A stretch of DNA of 64,000 nucleotides from Reticulitermes speratus (GCA_021186555.1 JAJKFL010000005.1:28150635-28214634); one strand, 5' to 3'. Positions 45,541-56,899 are shown, counted from the stretch's first letter. Notes: generated by a model not told the origin, from the sequence alone. Program-made: numbers and translations.

Positions 45541-45845
45541 GGTATAGAATGTATGTACGTATGTATGCATGTACGTATATATACAACAACGCATGTACGT
45601 AAGCACGTATGCAAGTATGTATGTACGTATGTATGTATGTATGTATCTATGTGTGTATGTACGTATGTATGTATGTATGTAGTACTTAGTATTATGTATG
45701 TATGTATACATGCATGTATGTATATATGCATGTATGTACGTACGTACTTATGTATGTATGTATGTATACATGCATGTATGTATATATGCATGTATGTATG
45801 TATACATGCATGTATGTATATATGCATGTATGTATGTATGTATGA
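45541..45845. repeat. Long imperfect (ATGT)n microsatellite
   Basis: About 300 bases of ATGT/ACGT units with TATATATGCATG interruptions, partly in higher-order copies (tatgtatgtatacatgcatg recurs). It creates long tyrosine/histidine/threonine-rich chance frames on both strands, which are not genes. Confidence 0.97.
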
Positions 45846-46002
45846 GCGGTGTTTGGCTATGAAGGAAAGGGAGGAAGAAATGACAGACGAGAACGATAGG
45901 ATGCACAAATAAAAGGAATAGAACAGGAATATAGGAGAGATAGAAGAGATAAAGTAAGAAAGTTTGTATTTTCGTTGAATTTTCAACAGCCTCTGTGGTC
46001 CA

Positions 46003-46178
46003 ACAAGCCTCCTATTAAACTGGTATCGCGAGCTTTTCCCCGGATGTAAAGCGACGGGGCCTTTTCCCTCACTACCCACTTCCATCGACAGCCGAATTTA
46101 CGAATGCGTGGACCGATACGTCCACCACCTGTTTGGCCTGGTGCTTCGTTACGTACAAGGGCAACGTTACCTTTATGT
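46003..46178 (+). mobile_element. SINE-2, diverged 3' half
   Basis: gcctcctattaaactggtat, tccccggatgtaaagcgacgg, gaccgatacgtccaccacctg and acgttacctttatg follow the SINE-2 order (tail reduced to one unit). Confidence 0.65.
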
Positions 46179-46179
46179 T

Positions 46180-46555
46180 CAGCTTACGTTGTCAGACATA
46201 CACAACGAACTTAAAACAAATTGGTATGTTGTAATACATTCAGATATATTTCGGAAAAAACTGTAGCCATCTTGCATACCAACATGTCCTTGTTCAAGGT
46301 TGTGAATACCCTTCTTCGTAAGTCGCCCAACATTCTGCCAGGTCACGTGACTCCCAGCAGGAGGATTCTGCTACCGAAAATGGATCATCATCTTCCACTG
46401 ACACCTTTGTTGAATAGAAACATGCCGACCCTCGTCCCTTTATTCTGCCCCCTGGGATCTAAATATGTGACATCTTTATCTATTGCTTGCTTGTTGCTGC
46501 AGTATGAGGGGCCGCTCTTTGTACAGTGTGCCCCATAAGTACTGATACTGACATT
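46180..46555. other. Unique DNA, no gene recognised
   Basis: A 105-codon plus-strand frame at 46221-46538 shows no recognisable domain. Confidence 0.35.
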
Positions 46556-46564
46556 ATGACATAT

Positions 46565-46650
46565 GAGGTTTTCACGGTGGTGACTGCGGTCTTACGGCAT
46601 GTAGTTTGTTATATAGATACCGACGTTTTGGACCCACCTGCTGAATTATC
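46565..46650 (-). repeat. Rep-B half element
   Basis: gaggttttcacggtggtgac, cttacggcatgtagtttg, ataccgacgttttggaccc and cacctgctga follow the Rep-B end-to-core order. No matching second arm is present. Confidence 0.6.
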
Positions 46651-46697
46651 GGTAACTTATACGAGACGAAGTCAAACGTAATGAAATATACGTGTAC

Positions 46698-46803
46698 GAG
46701 GTAAAGATACAGTGAAAGTCTCTATAGACACCATAAAGGCATACAGGATGAGTGGAATCTCGACTCATTCTTTATCTCGGCATCAGATGGAGATGAGTAC
46801 ATG
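46698..46803 (-). mobile_element. SINE-2, 3' fragment
   Basis: gaggtaaagatacagtgaaa (tail), gaatctcgactcattcttta and tcggcatcagatggagatgag match the last 100 bases of SINE-2. Confidence 0.65.
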
Positions 46804-47190
46804 TGTGTAGCCTGTTCAACATATTTCTTCGTCGCTGTGAAGTACCGAAACTATAAGCAAAGTAATGTGTGGACTTCTGGGTTAGAGCCGCAACGCCTGG
46901 TAGGAAGTTACCAACGATTTTGAGGGACATGCAACTTTCATCTTCTACCCTGAAGACGAAGGCACCAAGTTCCTTATAAACATTGGTAACAGTCTACCCG
47001 ATACTCAGTGTCATAAGCCAAAATACCACAATCTCTACCTCTAATATCATATAAAAAAAATAGATTAAACGACTGTGTCATTTACAGTTCTTCAAAATCT
47101 CGAAGTGCGATGCAGGAACGAAAGTATTCGTAAGAGAAACATCGATTGGGCACTCTAGAGGAGTACTCATGAAACACAGCCATAAGTGGA

Positions 47191-47452
47191 AAGGTAATAA
47201 GACAAAGTTGTCCCTATGCACGCCATGAAGTCGTATAAGGTGAGTGGACGTATAGCGCCACTCATTCTTAACCTCGGCACTAGATGGGGGTGAGTGGTTA
47301 GACTCACGCCTCGACCGCATTACCCCCGGGAGGCTGGGCCTAGATATTTTTGAAAAGAAAAAATACCCTCTTGCCCCTGCTGGGATAGGAATCCGGGAGC
47401 TTCCAGCCCCTAGCCTAATCACTATATTGACTGAGCTACCCCGACTCCCATC
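47191..47452 (-). mobile_element. SINE-2, near full length
   Basis: gacaaagttgtccctatgca, gaagtcgtataaggtgagtgg and cctcggcactagatgggggtg at the 3' half. The head region retains tcactatattgactgagctac, then cccgactccc. The centre is diverged, and the B box is weak (gggataggaatccg). Confidence 0.8.
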
Positions 47453-47454
47453 AG

Positions 47455-48010
47455 TGGGAAGATAATATTGAAATGGTATCAGAGCAACAGTGAGTGCGGG
47501 TGTGAAAGGACTGAATGTGGAGCCCATGTGGGCAGCAGTCCTGCTTCGTATTCAGACGGTCCCAAGTGCAAACCTCGATCAAAAGACCAGCTATACTGAC
47601 TGACACGTTTTCATGTGGCCGTCAGTCACTTCATGCACGTGCCGGTAGAGGACCTAGGTTAGGCCAGAATCTCTTCCTTCGACGTCATTTCCGATTCATT
47701 ATTCACTAACCATTCTACGGCTCAATTCTATAGAGTGCGAGTTAAATAACACAAGAACAAGCAATATGTGAGCTGTAATGAACTCAACCAGGTTTCGGCC
47801 CAAGAGCAATGACTTTTCTATCCATGTCTCTCAAAGATCTGCTTTATGATTATTCTGCCAACTATGTTTTGGTCTTCCAGCTAATCAGATTCGTCGAAGT
47901 TTTCAGACATATGTTTTCGCCATGCGTGCTACATTTCCGCCCGGTCGTTTCCTTCTTTATCTAAGAGCATGAAGGATAATGGCTACTATACGTAAAATCT
48001 ACCGCTTCTG
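47455..48010. other. Unique DNA, possible decayed LINE scrap
   Basis: On the minus strand, around 47830-47960, GRPKHSW and NVARM appear in order with intervening stops, faintly like the LINE-C or LINE-D C-terminus. This is too weak to call. Confidence 0.3.
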
Positions 48011-48014
48011 ACAC

Positions 48015-48185
48015 GAAAAGTCGTAGCATTTACCCACGCAGAGTACTTTTGGGTTACGTATGATTCAAGGAATAAACCGTATTTCCCTAAACATCACTAA
48101 CCGTTTTTTTGTGTAATGTAGACGCAGTGTTTCTGTTAGGAAGAAACTAAATATTTGTAATTATGTAGATTAACTTGAGGTTCAA
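48015..48185 (+). repeat. Rep-A unclassified repeat
   Basis: gggttacgtatgattcaagg, aataaaccgtatttccctaa, acatcactaaccgttttttt, tagacgcagtgtttctgtta and gattaacttgaggttcaag. Confidence 0.65.
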
Positions 48186-48660
48186 GATTAAAACCCGTGA
48201 CGTAAATGCAGGGTTTATAGACGTCTGCCCTTCGATTGACTATACATTTTTGTGAAATCGCCGTAGAAGGGACCGCGATGTTTTCCATTCCTGTAGCTGG
48301 GATGAGGCTTCTATTGTGTGAGGTGTGAAAAGTAAAGTTAGAGATACCTAGCCCCGCAGGACACAAACTACTTACAGTTCCTTGTACAGTAACTGCCCTG
48401 TAACTGGCACGCAACCTGCAGTAGGCCTACTCGAAACGAAACGCATGCCATCTCTGTAACCGGCTACTAGACGGTTGCAGTTCCTGGATGTATGATTGTA
48501 ATTATTCATAATTTGTGGTCAATGGCCTATGCCTGATGACCGAGAAGGGCGAGATATATAAGGCGAGTGTCGACTAAAAGATATGCAACATATGTTTAGT
48601 AAGTATGTTAATAAATAATCAAGACAGGGTATATTGTTAAAAGGAAGCCGCTCGAATAGA

Positions 48661-48948
48661 AAGATAAAGTTATCCCTGTCCAGGACATGAAGTCATATGG
48701 GGGAGTAGAGGTAGAGCTCTACTTATTCTTAACCTTGGAATCAGATGGAGGTGAATGGTTATCTTCACGTCCCGGCCTTTACCCCCAGGAAAAACCACCG
48801 GTACCAATGGAATAGTAGTCACGGTGGGCTCCAGAGCCCGTCTGGATGTTATGAAGAAGAGAAACGTTTCTTACCCCTGGTGGGACTCGAGCTCCGGGGT
48901 GTTTATCCCGTAGACTAGTCACTATGACAACTACACTTCCCGGCTCCA
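48661..48948 (-). mobile_element. SINE-2, full length
   Basis: agataaagttatccctgtcc (tail end), ggaatcagatggaggtgaatgg, ccaccggtaccaatggaata, ggtgggactcgagctcc (B box) and actacacttcccggctcc (head). Confidence 0.88.
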
Positions 48949-49035
48949 TATTGTATGACAGAAAACGTAACATTTTCGGCCAGGAAGCTACAGAAAATTG
49001 AAAAGTCTGGAGTTTTATTGTTGTACATGTCACAG

Positions 49036-49097
49036 ATATTATCATGATGATGAAATTAAAGAGAATGGGATGGACGCAGCATGTAGTACGCACGGGG
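49036..49097 (+). mobile_element. Possible LINE-C scrap
   Basis: The frame IIMMMKLKRMGWTQHVVRTG resembles the LINE phrase IKSRRMRWAGHVARMG. Only about 20 codons match. Confidence 0.35.
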
Positions 49098-49099
49098 TA

Positions 49100-50020
49100 C
49101 ATCACATTGGTGTTGTTCGAAATACAGAGGGCTCAAACGTCTCTTTCCATAGGTACACTATTGCCCTTAATCTTCGGAATTTCACAGTACAATATAAAAT
49201 GTTGTTGCTTATATTGCACATGTTTATAATTTAAGCTCGCTACTAAAATAATGTCTGTATCCTTATATCACTTACGATGGCGAAGTTCGGGTGTCATTCA
49301 TTCGTTCAATTTAAAAATGTTACGGAGTTGATGGCCAAAACTTAGACAAACTGTGATGAGCCTTCTACTAGCTTTTCCATGCGTAATAACCTCACTGATT
49401 AGTTTGTGTTTGCTAGCAAAGGCGCAATAATCGCTCATGAGAGGAATTTCCAGTGCAAGTTTTACCCGAATTTACCAGTGGGGCTGGTTTAGTTTCACCC
49501 CGGAATTACGTGAGATAATGACATGGGGTCGAACCCATGCGTGAAGCATCAACGTTAACAAATCGTTGTAGTTTATCTTCGTAAAAGGAATACTTTTTGT
49601 ATTTATACTTTTCAGGTGCTGTTATTAGCGTTCGAGATAAAAAGCGTCACGGACGGACGCTGTAAAGTATAGACTTATCGACAGTTGTTCCACTCTGTAT
49701 AACTTACGCCTACTGATGAATATTATGTAAAAAAGATAGAAGTTTAACTTCACAGTTGCTGATAAGCAGATCAGGCCCTATGCATGATTTGACGTCCTCA
49801 CAGCTGAGATGACGAAGACTAAAGTTGTATGGGTTATGACGCGGTGTAAACTGGTCCCCGTGGGAACCTGTACATCAGTCTACACGATGTCATGCTTCAG
49901 AATTCTTCAACATAATTCAGTTCTTCCTGCTCTCCCTAGAGGATGTAATAATTCTTTCTCTTCAATACGCTGGAGACACACTAACAGATCTGCAGAAGTA
50001 TTTATTTGGACAGTACATTG
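49100..50020. other. Unique DNA, no gene recognised
   Basis: No recognisable feature. Confidence 0.35.
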
Positions 50021-50026
50021 TCTCAG

Positions 50027-50099
50027 AACAAGACAGGACATGTACGTATAACGTAACATTGTGGCGCGTGGGCGTAACCATTGTTGCCATGGAAGCGCA
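50027..50099 (+). repeat. Rep-D unclassified repeat, copy 2
   Basis: gacaggacatgtacgtataa, cgtaacattgtggcgcgtgg and accattgttgccatggaag match the minus strand of 27914-27995. The phrase gttgccatgg recurs at 50163-50172, so the unit may be part of a larger repeat. Confidence 0.6.
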
Positions 50100-50104
50100 A
50101 AAAT

Positions 50105-50950
50105 TAGTTTCCTTTGTATTGATGACCTACATATGTCGCTGTCAACAATGTCATACTGAAAGCGTTGCCATGGAAAATCAACCATACGTTATATTTATTG
50201 TTGCGCTACATACGTCGCTGCCAACAATATGAAACACACTTAGATCTCCGTCTAATTTGTCCAATATTTTTGTCCGATGTTAACCAAATTTGTAGTTTCT
50301 CGAAAGATTTTCTTAAAATTCCCCAATATTAATTTTCACGGAACTCCGTCCAGTAGGAACCGCACCGATGTATACGGACGGACATAACGAAGCTGTTAGG
50401 TGCTTTTCGCAACTATGGGAACGCAACGTGTGGTTGAGTCTCCATGTTTGTGTAACAGAAGTCTATTTTAATTGTCACTGAGGTACATGTATCGATACAT
50501 GCCATTGAATATATCGAGATTGGACTGTCAGCAGGCTGTTGTTACTGAAAGGGACGAGCTGTATGGGACTAGCCATTGAAGGTGAACCCAACCATAATAG
50601 CCAGATTAGCGGTCCGCCTGTAAGCGGGATAGATGCAGCCGGGATGTTGTGTGGATCATTGTCACACCCAGCAACCACTCTGACTTTCCATATAGCATGA
50701 CCAAAATGTTCAACACATTTCCGTTGAACGAATTTTGTTAAATGGACAATAAGGAAACAGAAATACTATCAATTTTTTTTAAATTACTTCTCGAACAGCC
50801 GAAATTAGTGTTACTTGTTTACATTTCTCTGCCCCTACTTCAGGACTATTTTGACGGCTGCCGGACGTGTAGCATACGCCTTCAGGTATCTTTAGCTACT
50901 TCGATAAGCTGTGAAATGTCACCGGATGGAAGACGAAATAGTTCACTAAG
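50105..50950. other. Unique DNA, no gene recognised
   Basis: cgctgtcaacaatgtcatac (50136-50155) and cgctgccaacaatatgaaac (50215-50234) are a short direct repeat. No gene is seen. Confidence 0.35.
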
Positions 50951-50954
50951 TTTG

Positions 50955-51000
50955 CTGTCTTCTAAAATGTGACGCCGTGTTGTTTGGTACACGATAAGAA
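50955..51000 (-). repeat. Rep-B end fragment
   Basis: cttctaaaatgtgacgccgtg, then ttgtttggtacacg, matches the Rep-B end consensus. No second arm is seen. Confidence 0.6.
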
Positions 51001-51135
51001 GGAAGCAAATTTGTGTATACACTGAAGACAGAGAAACCAGGTACTCCGAAATGCCGGTATTCATTAACCACATTGCGCGCTATTGTACTCGTATTATACA
51101 TGATCATGAAATTATATTCGCCGCGTTGGTAAAAA

Positions 51136-51345
51136 AAGATAAAAGATAAAATTGTCCCTGTCCAGGTCATGAAGGAATAGGGAGGGGGAGCAGAAGGCTC
51201 CATTCGGTCTTAACCTCGGCACTATATGTAGGTGAGCGGTCAGCTTCAAGCCCTGGCCTCTTCAACCCCCGGGAAAGAACCCCGGCACCCACTGAATAGG
51301 AGGATGGGTGGTCCCCAGAGCCAGTCTCGACTTTACTTCCGCTCC
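51136..51345 (-). mobile_element. SINE-2, near full length without head
   Basis: gataaaattgtccctgtcca, ggcactatatgtaggtgagcgg, cccccgggaaagaaccccgg and gaggatgggtggtccccagag. The tRNA-like head is lost. Confidence 0.8.
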
Positions 51346-51447
51346 GCAACGCGCCTTCTTTTAGCGCTTCTCAGGAACGGAGGCAGAATTTAAATTTTCG
51401 CCTGTCTTAAGTACCATGACACGAAGCGCCGAAGATCAGTCCAGGTT

Positions 51448-51662
51448 AGGTTATGGAGTCTTTAACCTCGTCAGTTTTGCGAGGTCAGCATCATGCTCCG
51501 ACCATTTATCCCTTGGAGAAAGAGTCCTTGGTATCCACTGGATAGGCCGGATGGGGTCCAATGGCATGTCTATACGTAGTTGTAGACTGATTCAGGCCCT
51601 GCCGGGAGTCCACCCCTGGTCATCCAATGACTGAGCTCTCGCAGTGACTGAACGTGCAAGGA
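51448..51662 (-). mobile_element. SINE-2-related copy, diverged
   Basis: ccatttatcccttggagaaag, ccttggtatccactggatagg, ggggtccaatggcatgtcta, ccgggagtccacccctgg and aatgactgagctctcgcag follow the SINE-2 order from body to head. It lies about 100 bases from another SINE-2 in the same orientation. Confidence 0.55.
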
Positions 51663-51664
51663 AT

Positions 51665-52640
51665 GTCTCGACAGGAATTTGGGAGCCCTAGTTAGGCCCC
51701 CCTGCTGTGCGAAAAACGTCGACATAAAGAAAGATCGTGTGAAAAGCTTCCAGCCTGTCACCATTCTGTCTTGTCCTCAATAGCACACCTTTTCTCTCTG
51801 TTCAGACTCAATCTACAGATGCCTGCATGTTCTGCCAAGAATAAGGAAGCCTTACGCTTATTTGGATGCTTTGTAAAGGTGTAAAGTATGGATTTAAAAG
51901 GACAAGACTTGCCAGTAGCTGTTGTGTTCCATTTTGCGTGGATTGGTATTTTGTATTAACGAACTCCATGCACAGGGTCTTCCTCGAGAAGTTGACGTTC
52001 ACTCAACTGGTCAACAAATCTCTTACTTATACCGAACTCCACGGGCAATAGCGTGGTAATTAAAGTTCGTCTTTGGAATATATTCCTGAGCCAGTTCAAC
52101 CCAATTTACATATAAATTATTTACATACGATCCTATTTAAGCTGTATATTTTCCCAAATAGAGCCATATATTCTAAGAGGCTTCCTTCCCTGAAGTGCCG
52201 CAAATAATATGTTGTAATAACATCTGCTAAACTGTAAGATATCCAATGCAGTAGCAGGAATCTAGATATTGATACTCTTCACTGCATGCCACAATTCCTT
52301 TATACAAATTATGTGACAATACGTACGTAATCGCCTACGTGAAGTGCAGCATATAAGGTATAATATTTTAAATGCTTTCGTAAATTGTACATAACAGTTC
52401 TTATAACACACAATATTATTGTTATCATCTGTGTGTATGCCTTTTCGTATTATTCGGAGCATTACCACTACCAAACAAGCAGTGCTTAACCGTTTGTTCC
52501 TTAAATTCACAGCTGTTTTCAACCTGTTATGTATCCGGAAATTTCTTCGACACTCATGTTGCGTAACGTTAAAAGATTCGTACGTATATATTCTACATTG
52601 CACACGTTGACTATTGGAAGCCTAAAGTTCCTTTAAATAA
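51665..52640. other. Unique DNA, no gene recognised
   Basis: A minus frame of 113 codons (52262-52603) has no recognisable domain. Confidence 0.35.
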
Positions 52641-52644
52641 TGCT

Positions 52645-52830
52645 TTAAAGTTCATTTACATTTTCACAGAAAACATGCTGCGTCTCATTATGACAACTAG
52701 TCGGTTAAATGTTATTTAGGGAAATAATCGCTGTTTGTTTTGAAAATCATATGCAACAAATTCCGTCGGCAAAATATAGAATTTTTTATTTCAAGCAAGA
52801 GGAACGTACGGTTACCAACGTGCCTTGGAA
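52645..52830 (-). repeat. Rep-A unclassified repeat, near full length
   Basis: tttcacagaaaacatgctgc, gtctcattatgacaactagt, cggttaaatgttatttaggg, aataatcgctgtttgttttg and acggttaccaacgtgcc. Confidence 0.65.
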
Positions 52831-52861
52831 GATAAATAATTAACTCATCGAAGCCTAACTT

Positions 52862-53127
52862 TCATTCATTCATTCATTCATTCATTCCGTAGTCTGTCGT
52901 ACGACAGGTCCATAGCCTCTTCCAAAGCAATTTCTCCAAAGAGTGCGATCTAGTGCTACCTCTTTCAATTTACAGTATCCTGTCTTTTCATTAAGGTCAT
53001 CCAGTAGCTTCTTACGTCTTCTTCCTCGTCTTCCCGTAACTTCTACCTTTCCCTCTATCCTTCCGTCAATAACGTGTTTTAGAAGGCAGTTCCTACGCAA
53101 GATGTCACCAATACAGTTAGCCTTCAT
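52862..53127 (-). mobile_element. LINE-E (RTE-like) 3' end with (GAAT)n tail
   Basis: The minus-strand frame from 53127 reads GDILRRNCLLKHVIDGRIEG, then VTGRRGRRRKKLLDDLNEK and a terminal GRGYGPVVRQTTE before the stop at 52882. It matches the copy at 55062-55550. The 3' end runs into about six GAAT units (52862-52888), a tail typical of RTE-like LINEs. It is strongly 5'-truncated; only about 80 C-terminal codons remain, uninterrupted. Confidence 0.88.
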
Positions 53128-53219
53128 TTAAATTACACAACAATATTGCAAATGGTGCACTACTTTACGTAGTGTACAGACATTACCAAGGCGTTCTTTA
53201 TTTTCAGAATGTCATACGT

Positions 53220-54003
53220 AAGCTGTAGCCACCTTACATAAATACTTCACCAAATGGGAACTCCATTTAAATGTCCATAAGACAGAAACTATTCTGTTTT
53301 GAGAGCGCCGTCGCCGACTTCCGGAACCAGTTCGAATTGATAATGCATCTGTGCCCTGGGCTTCTAGACCCAAAACTGCTCTACACCAAGCACCTACGTA
53401 CCGTTACCAACAAAGCCACAGGTACTCATTGTAACATCTTCCCTCTCCTTACTCGAGACTCCACACTCTCACAAACCTCCAAATTAACCCAAATATAAAT
53501 TACTCATCCGCTCCCTTCTTACTTACGCCGCCACTGTCGCAATACCACATGTAATTCAAACTACCTCAAACTCCAAGTCGTCCAAAACAAGAACTTACGA
53601 GTGATTGGTGTCTATCCCAGGGGAACTCCCATCTTCCATTTGCACGACAGCCTTAATATCGAACCTATCCGATATTTCATCCACCAAATTACGGTCAAAT
53701 GTTTTGCTAAGTGTCCTTCCCATCCTAATCCCCTGGTCCAACAAATCGGAAATTATACTCTAGCCAACCTGAACTCTTCATTCAGAACCTACAAACATAA
53801 ACGACCGAAACATATCCTACTGTAACCAGCTCACCATCAGGCAGTATTTTATTCTTTTTTTCACTCATGTTCTTTATATGTCCCTATCTCTAACTTTTGT
53901 TTTACGCACTCATTTTAGCTAAATTGGTTATCGGAAAAATTTTGTCGTTTTTTCTTTGTACACTGTAAATAGTCTAAAATAAAGATATTGGATATTAAAG
54001 AAA
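53220..54003 (+). mobile_element. Jockey-clade LINE, 5'-truncated 3' end
   Basis: The reverse-transcriptase C-terminal part is recognisable in order: ATLHKYFTKWELHLNVHKTE (53228-53290), LLYTKHLRTVTNKATG, LIRSLLTYAATVAIPHVIQ, LQVVQNKNLRVIGVYPRGTP, then CPSHPNPLVQQIGNY and TYKHKRPKHILL with a stop at 53824. About three frame changes interrupt it. The 3' untranslated region carries aataaa at 53978-53983 and ends in a short A-rich tail. These features (NP.L...GNY, HKRPK, polyadenylation signal) are typical of the Jockey clade. Confidence 0.9.
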
Positions 54004-54004
54004 T

Positions 54005-55060
54005 GCCATACGTGTTTACGGTGCCCGCGTAAATATAATTTAATTTACACCAACAAGAAAAGTACACCCTTCCCTGGGCCGATTTTCACAACTGACGTGT
54101 GTTCAGCAGCACTATACGCAGATTCCATACAATGAATTTCACCCAGCTCGGACATGTAATTTTACGGATGTAAATTTATGCACGCACGTAGTGAAGTACG
54201 GTTTCCCATACCCGATTTTTACGAAATTCGCGATCAGAGAATAGGCCTGTAGTTATGACGAAATCTTTTGCAAAATCTTGTGCAGGTTTCTACACTTAAA
54301 AGTCACGACGTACGGAAGTCTGATGTACGCCTACTTGTCCTTTTAGCATATTCGTTGTTATTATTGAAGGTTCTTGTTGTATTTTCAAGATCAGAGGACG
54401 GTAGGGATGAAACCCTGAATCTTTCAGATACTGCGCTCTTACGTCACCCTACTACATCACCAGGTGGGCTTAGAGAAACATCGTTCTTGAACTTCGACGT
54501 GCGCAGAAGAAATCTGCATATATAAATAAAAGTCAGTAGCTTTATTTTCTACAATTTTACTTGTGTTTTGTAGATGATTTTGATCTGGTAGACAAAACTT
54601 TAACTCTAAAGAGACCGTTAGACGCTGACTTACCCAGCGGCGTATGGAGTTCAGTTCCAGGGAACTTCATGCAAGATAATTTTGAACGAAATGACAATGG
54701 AGCACGTTTTTCTTTCTGTTTCTTCGGTTTTCCGCTGCTAATCTTCGTTCTGTCGTTGCTTTTTACATATCTCTACCGCCCTCTGAAGTGAACAATAACC
54801 CTGACCAGGAAGTATATAATCATATACTCAGTCTTTATATCTGGGGATTAATTCTCAGACCTGGTTCTTAACTGGTCACAGTATACGACTTTACTTGCCT
54901 GGACACTGCGAATGTGAAAATATCGTGAGAGTGAAGTTGCCCCTTTGATTAAGACTTCAGCTTTCGAGGCATGCCAGTGGAGCCTACCGAAAGAAAACCA
55001 CTGACATACTGTATGGATTGGTGAGATTTAGGCTCCGTCCGCTGTTTCTTGTAATGTTGA
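54005..55060. other. Unique DNA, no gene recognised
   Basis: Plus frames at 54268-54525 and 54561-54791 have no recognisable domain. The second ends in a hydrophobic stretch. Confidence 0.35.
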
Positions 55061-55061
55061 T

Positions 55062-55550
55062 TGATTGATTCATTCATTCTGTTGTCTGTCTTACGACAGG
55101 TCCGTATTCTCTTCCAAAGCGAGTTCTTCACAGGGTGCGATCTAGTGCTTCCTCTTTCAATTTCCAGTATCTTCCCATTTCCTTAAAGTCATCCAATAGC
55201 TGCTTACGCCTTCTTCCTCGTCTTCCCGTCATTTCTATCCTTCCTTCTACCTTTCCTTTAATCACGTGTTTCAGAAGGCAGTTTCTACGCAAGATGTGAC
55301 CAATCCAGTTAGCCTTTCTTCTTTTTACTGTATGTAGGATATTCCTCTCCTCCTTGACTCTGTGTAATACGTCTTCATTTCTCACACGATCGGTCCAACT
55401 GATCTTCTCCATTCTTCTTGAACACCACATTTCAAAACTTTCCAGATACTTCTGATCTACTTTCCGAAGTGTTCACGTTTCAGCACCATACAAAGCTATG
55501 CTCCAAATGATTAAGGTAACTACAATTTCAACTCTTTGGCTTTGAGTGAT
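55062..55550 (-). mobile_element. LINE-E (RTE-like) 3' end, longer copy
   Basis: The minus frame reads LIIWSIALYGAET, a stop, TLRKVDQKYLESFEMWCSRR, then MEKISWTDRVRNEDVLHRVK, KANWIGHILRRNCLLKHVIK and GRRGRRRKQLLDDFKE, ending near 55128. The conserved LYGAETW has an in-frame stop in place of W. The 3' end runs into tgattgattgattcattcat. It is 5'-truncated before the catalytic part of the reverse transcriptase. Confidence 0.88.
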
Positions 55551-55554
55551 CGGA

Positions 55555-56150
55555 TGTATACTGACTAGCAAATTGGAATGTATGTGAAATAATGGGTTTC
55601 GGCTTAAGGATAGTTGATATGACCGTATTTAGCTAGTGGATGTGAGAAAAGCCGCGAATAATCTCGGCCGGGATAGTCTAATCGGTCTCTGGCCGAGATT
55701 TAAACCCGGAATTTCCCGTATAGGAAGCAAGAGTGCTATTCACTCGTTTACTGGGTTCGGCCGTTTTTTCTTGGTAGGCCTACGTATCTAATTCTGTCTA
55801 ACTAATTATTGCTGGTGTTAGGACAAAGCCTTATCTTTGTTTCATATTACACTATCAAAGAACTGTTCATTGCCTTTATCGAACTGTTAATATATTTTCA
55901 TATGTAATCACACGTGGGCCACAAAATAGACATAGATCCACATGTAACAACCAGAAAAGGTGACGGTATAGGCTTATATAAGTAACATTACAGAGACGTG
56001 AAAATCAACCAGTTTTAATGAACATTCTTGTGTTTTATGAATTATTTAGTTATATTTGTAAAATTAAACACTTCTGATGTAAAATTACTTGTCAGCTGAA
56101 TCAAGACATAAAAGGAAGAGAGCAAGATGGGGTAGGCGTGGAAGAGACTA
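55555..56150. other. Unique DNA with a SINE-2 head scrap
   Basis: gccgggatagtctaatcggt at 55669-55688 matches the first 20 bases of SINE-2. ctcggcc and ggccgag bracket it as a short inverted pair. No gene is seen. Confidence 0.4.
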
Positions 56151-56154
56151 AATG

Positions 56155-56440
56155 GAGGTAAAGGTGAAATGCCTTTAAACGCCATGAAAGCATACGAGGA
56201 GTGGAGGTGTAGCTTCACCCATTCTTAACCTCGACACTAAATGAAGCTACGTGATCATGCCCAGACTACTTTTCTGCAGTATAAAGAACCACCCGGTACC
56301 CATTGAATAGGAGGCTGAGTGGGGCCTACAGCCTGTGTGCTAGGAGACAAATCTTTTGCCTCTTCCGGAAATCGAATCGTAATTATCAGGCCGTTCAACC
56401 TGAAGCCTTGTCAACTCGGAATGCGCTATACCGGCTTATA
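56155..56440 (-). mobile_element. SINE-2, near full length, diverged
   Basis: gaggtaaaggtgaaatgcct (tail), ggaggtgtagcttcacccat, cccggtacccattgaatagg, aggctgagtggggcctacag and aatgcgctataccggctt (head). Confidence 0.85.
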
Positions 56441-56444
56441 GAGT

Positions 56445-56890
56445 AAATGAACACTCAAGTAAGTTTTGGATACAAGAAGAGACGTTCCTTTACGATGGCA
56501 CAGTGTGGACCGCTAAGCCAAGTTTGCGTTGTGGAATTGAAACTCGGGTTATGAGGAAGATATAAATAAGAAAGTTTGAAATCAAAATTACGATCTACTA
56601 TGTGACGCCACATAGCCTGGTAGTTGGAAAACCTGAAGGTGGAAGCAGTAGGTTTCTACGAAAAGTTCGTACACATCTACCCATAATACACGGTCGTCAC
56701 ATCCAAGACTGCCGTAAACTTGATACGCAAATCAAAACGTGAAAAAATAAAACAGTGAGCGCAAATCAGATTTCTTAGGTCATTGCAAGGAGTAACTTCA
56801 CGGGACAGAAGACAAATAAAAATATATTTATTGCTAAGTGACAAGATGTTAGATGAGATAAAAATAAAAATGGCAACAACGCGTAAATAA
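56445..56890. other. Unique DNA, no gene recognised
   Basis: A small palindrome, atgtgacgccacat, at 56601-56614 resembles a collapsed Rep-B end pair. No gene is seen. Confidence 0.35.
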
Positions 56891-56891
56891 T

Positions 56892-56899
56892 ATGTAAAC
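56892..56899. repeat. 8-base target duplication, left, of hAT MITE
   Basis: atgtaaac, perfectly repeated at 57155-57162. Eight bases is the hallmark length for hAT insertion. Confidence 0.9.

Noticed and set aside
45480-46085. 201-codon minus-strand and 126-codon plus-strand open frames
   Set aside because: Both are read through the ATGT microsatellite and a SINE-2 remnant; the peptides are periodic (YIHTYIHT, CMYVCMYV).
47830-47960. Possible LINE C-terminal scrap on the minus strand (GRPKHSW, NVARM)
   Set aside because: Only isolated words match and stops intervene; not distinguishable from chance.
50475-50678. 67-codon minus frame with coding-like composition
   Set aside because: No splice sites or recognisable domain could be identified.
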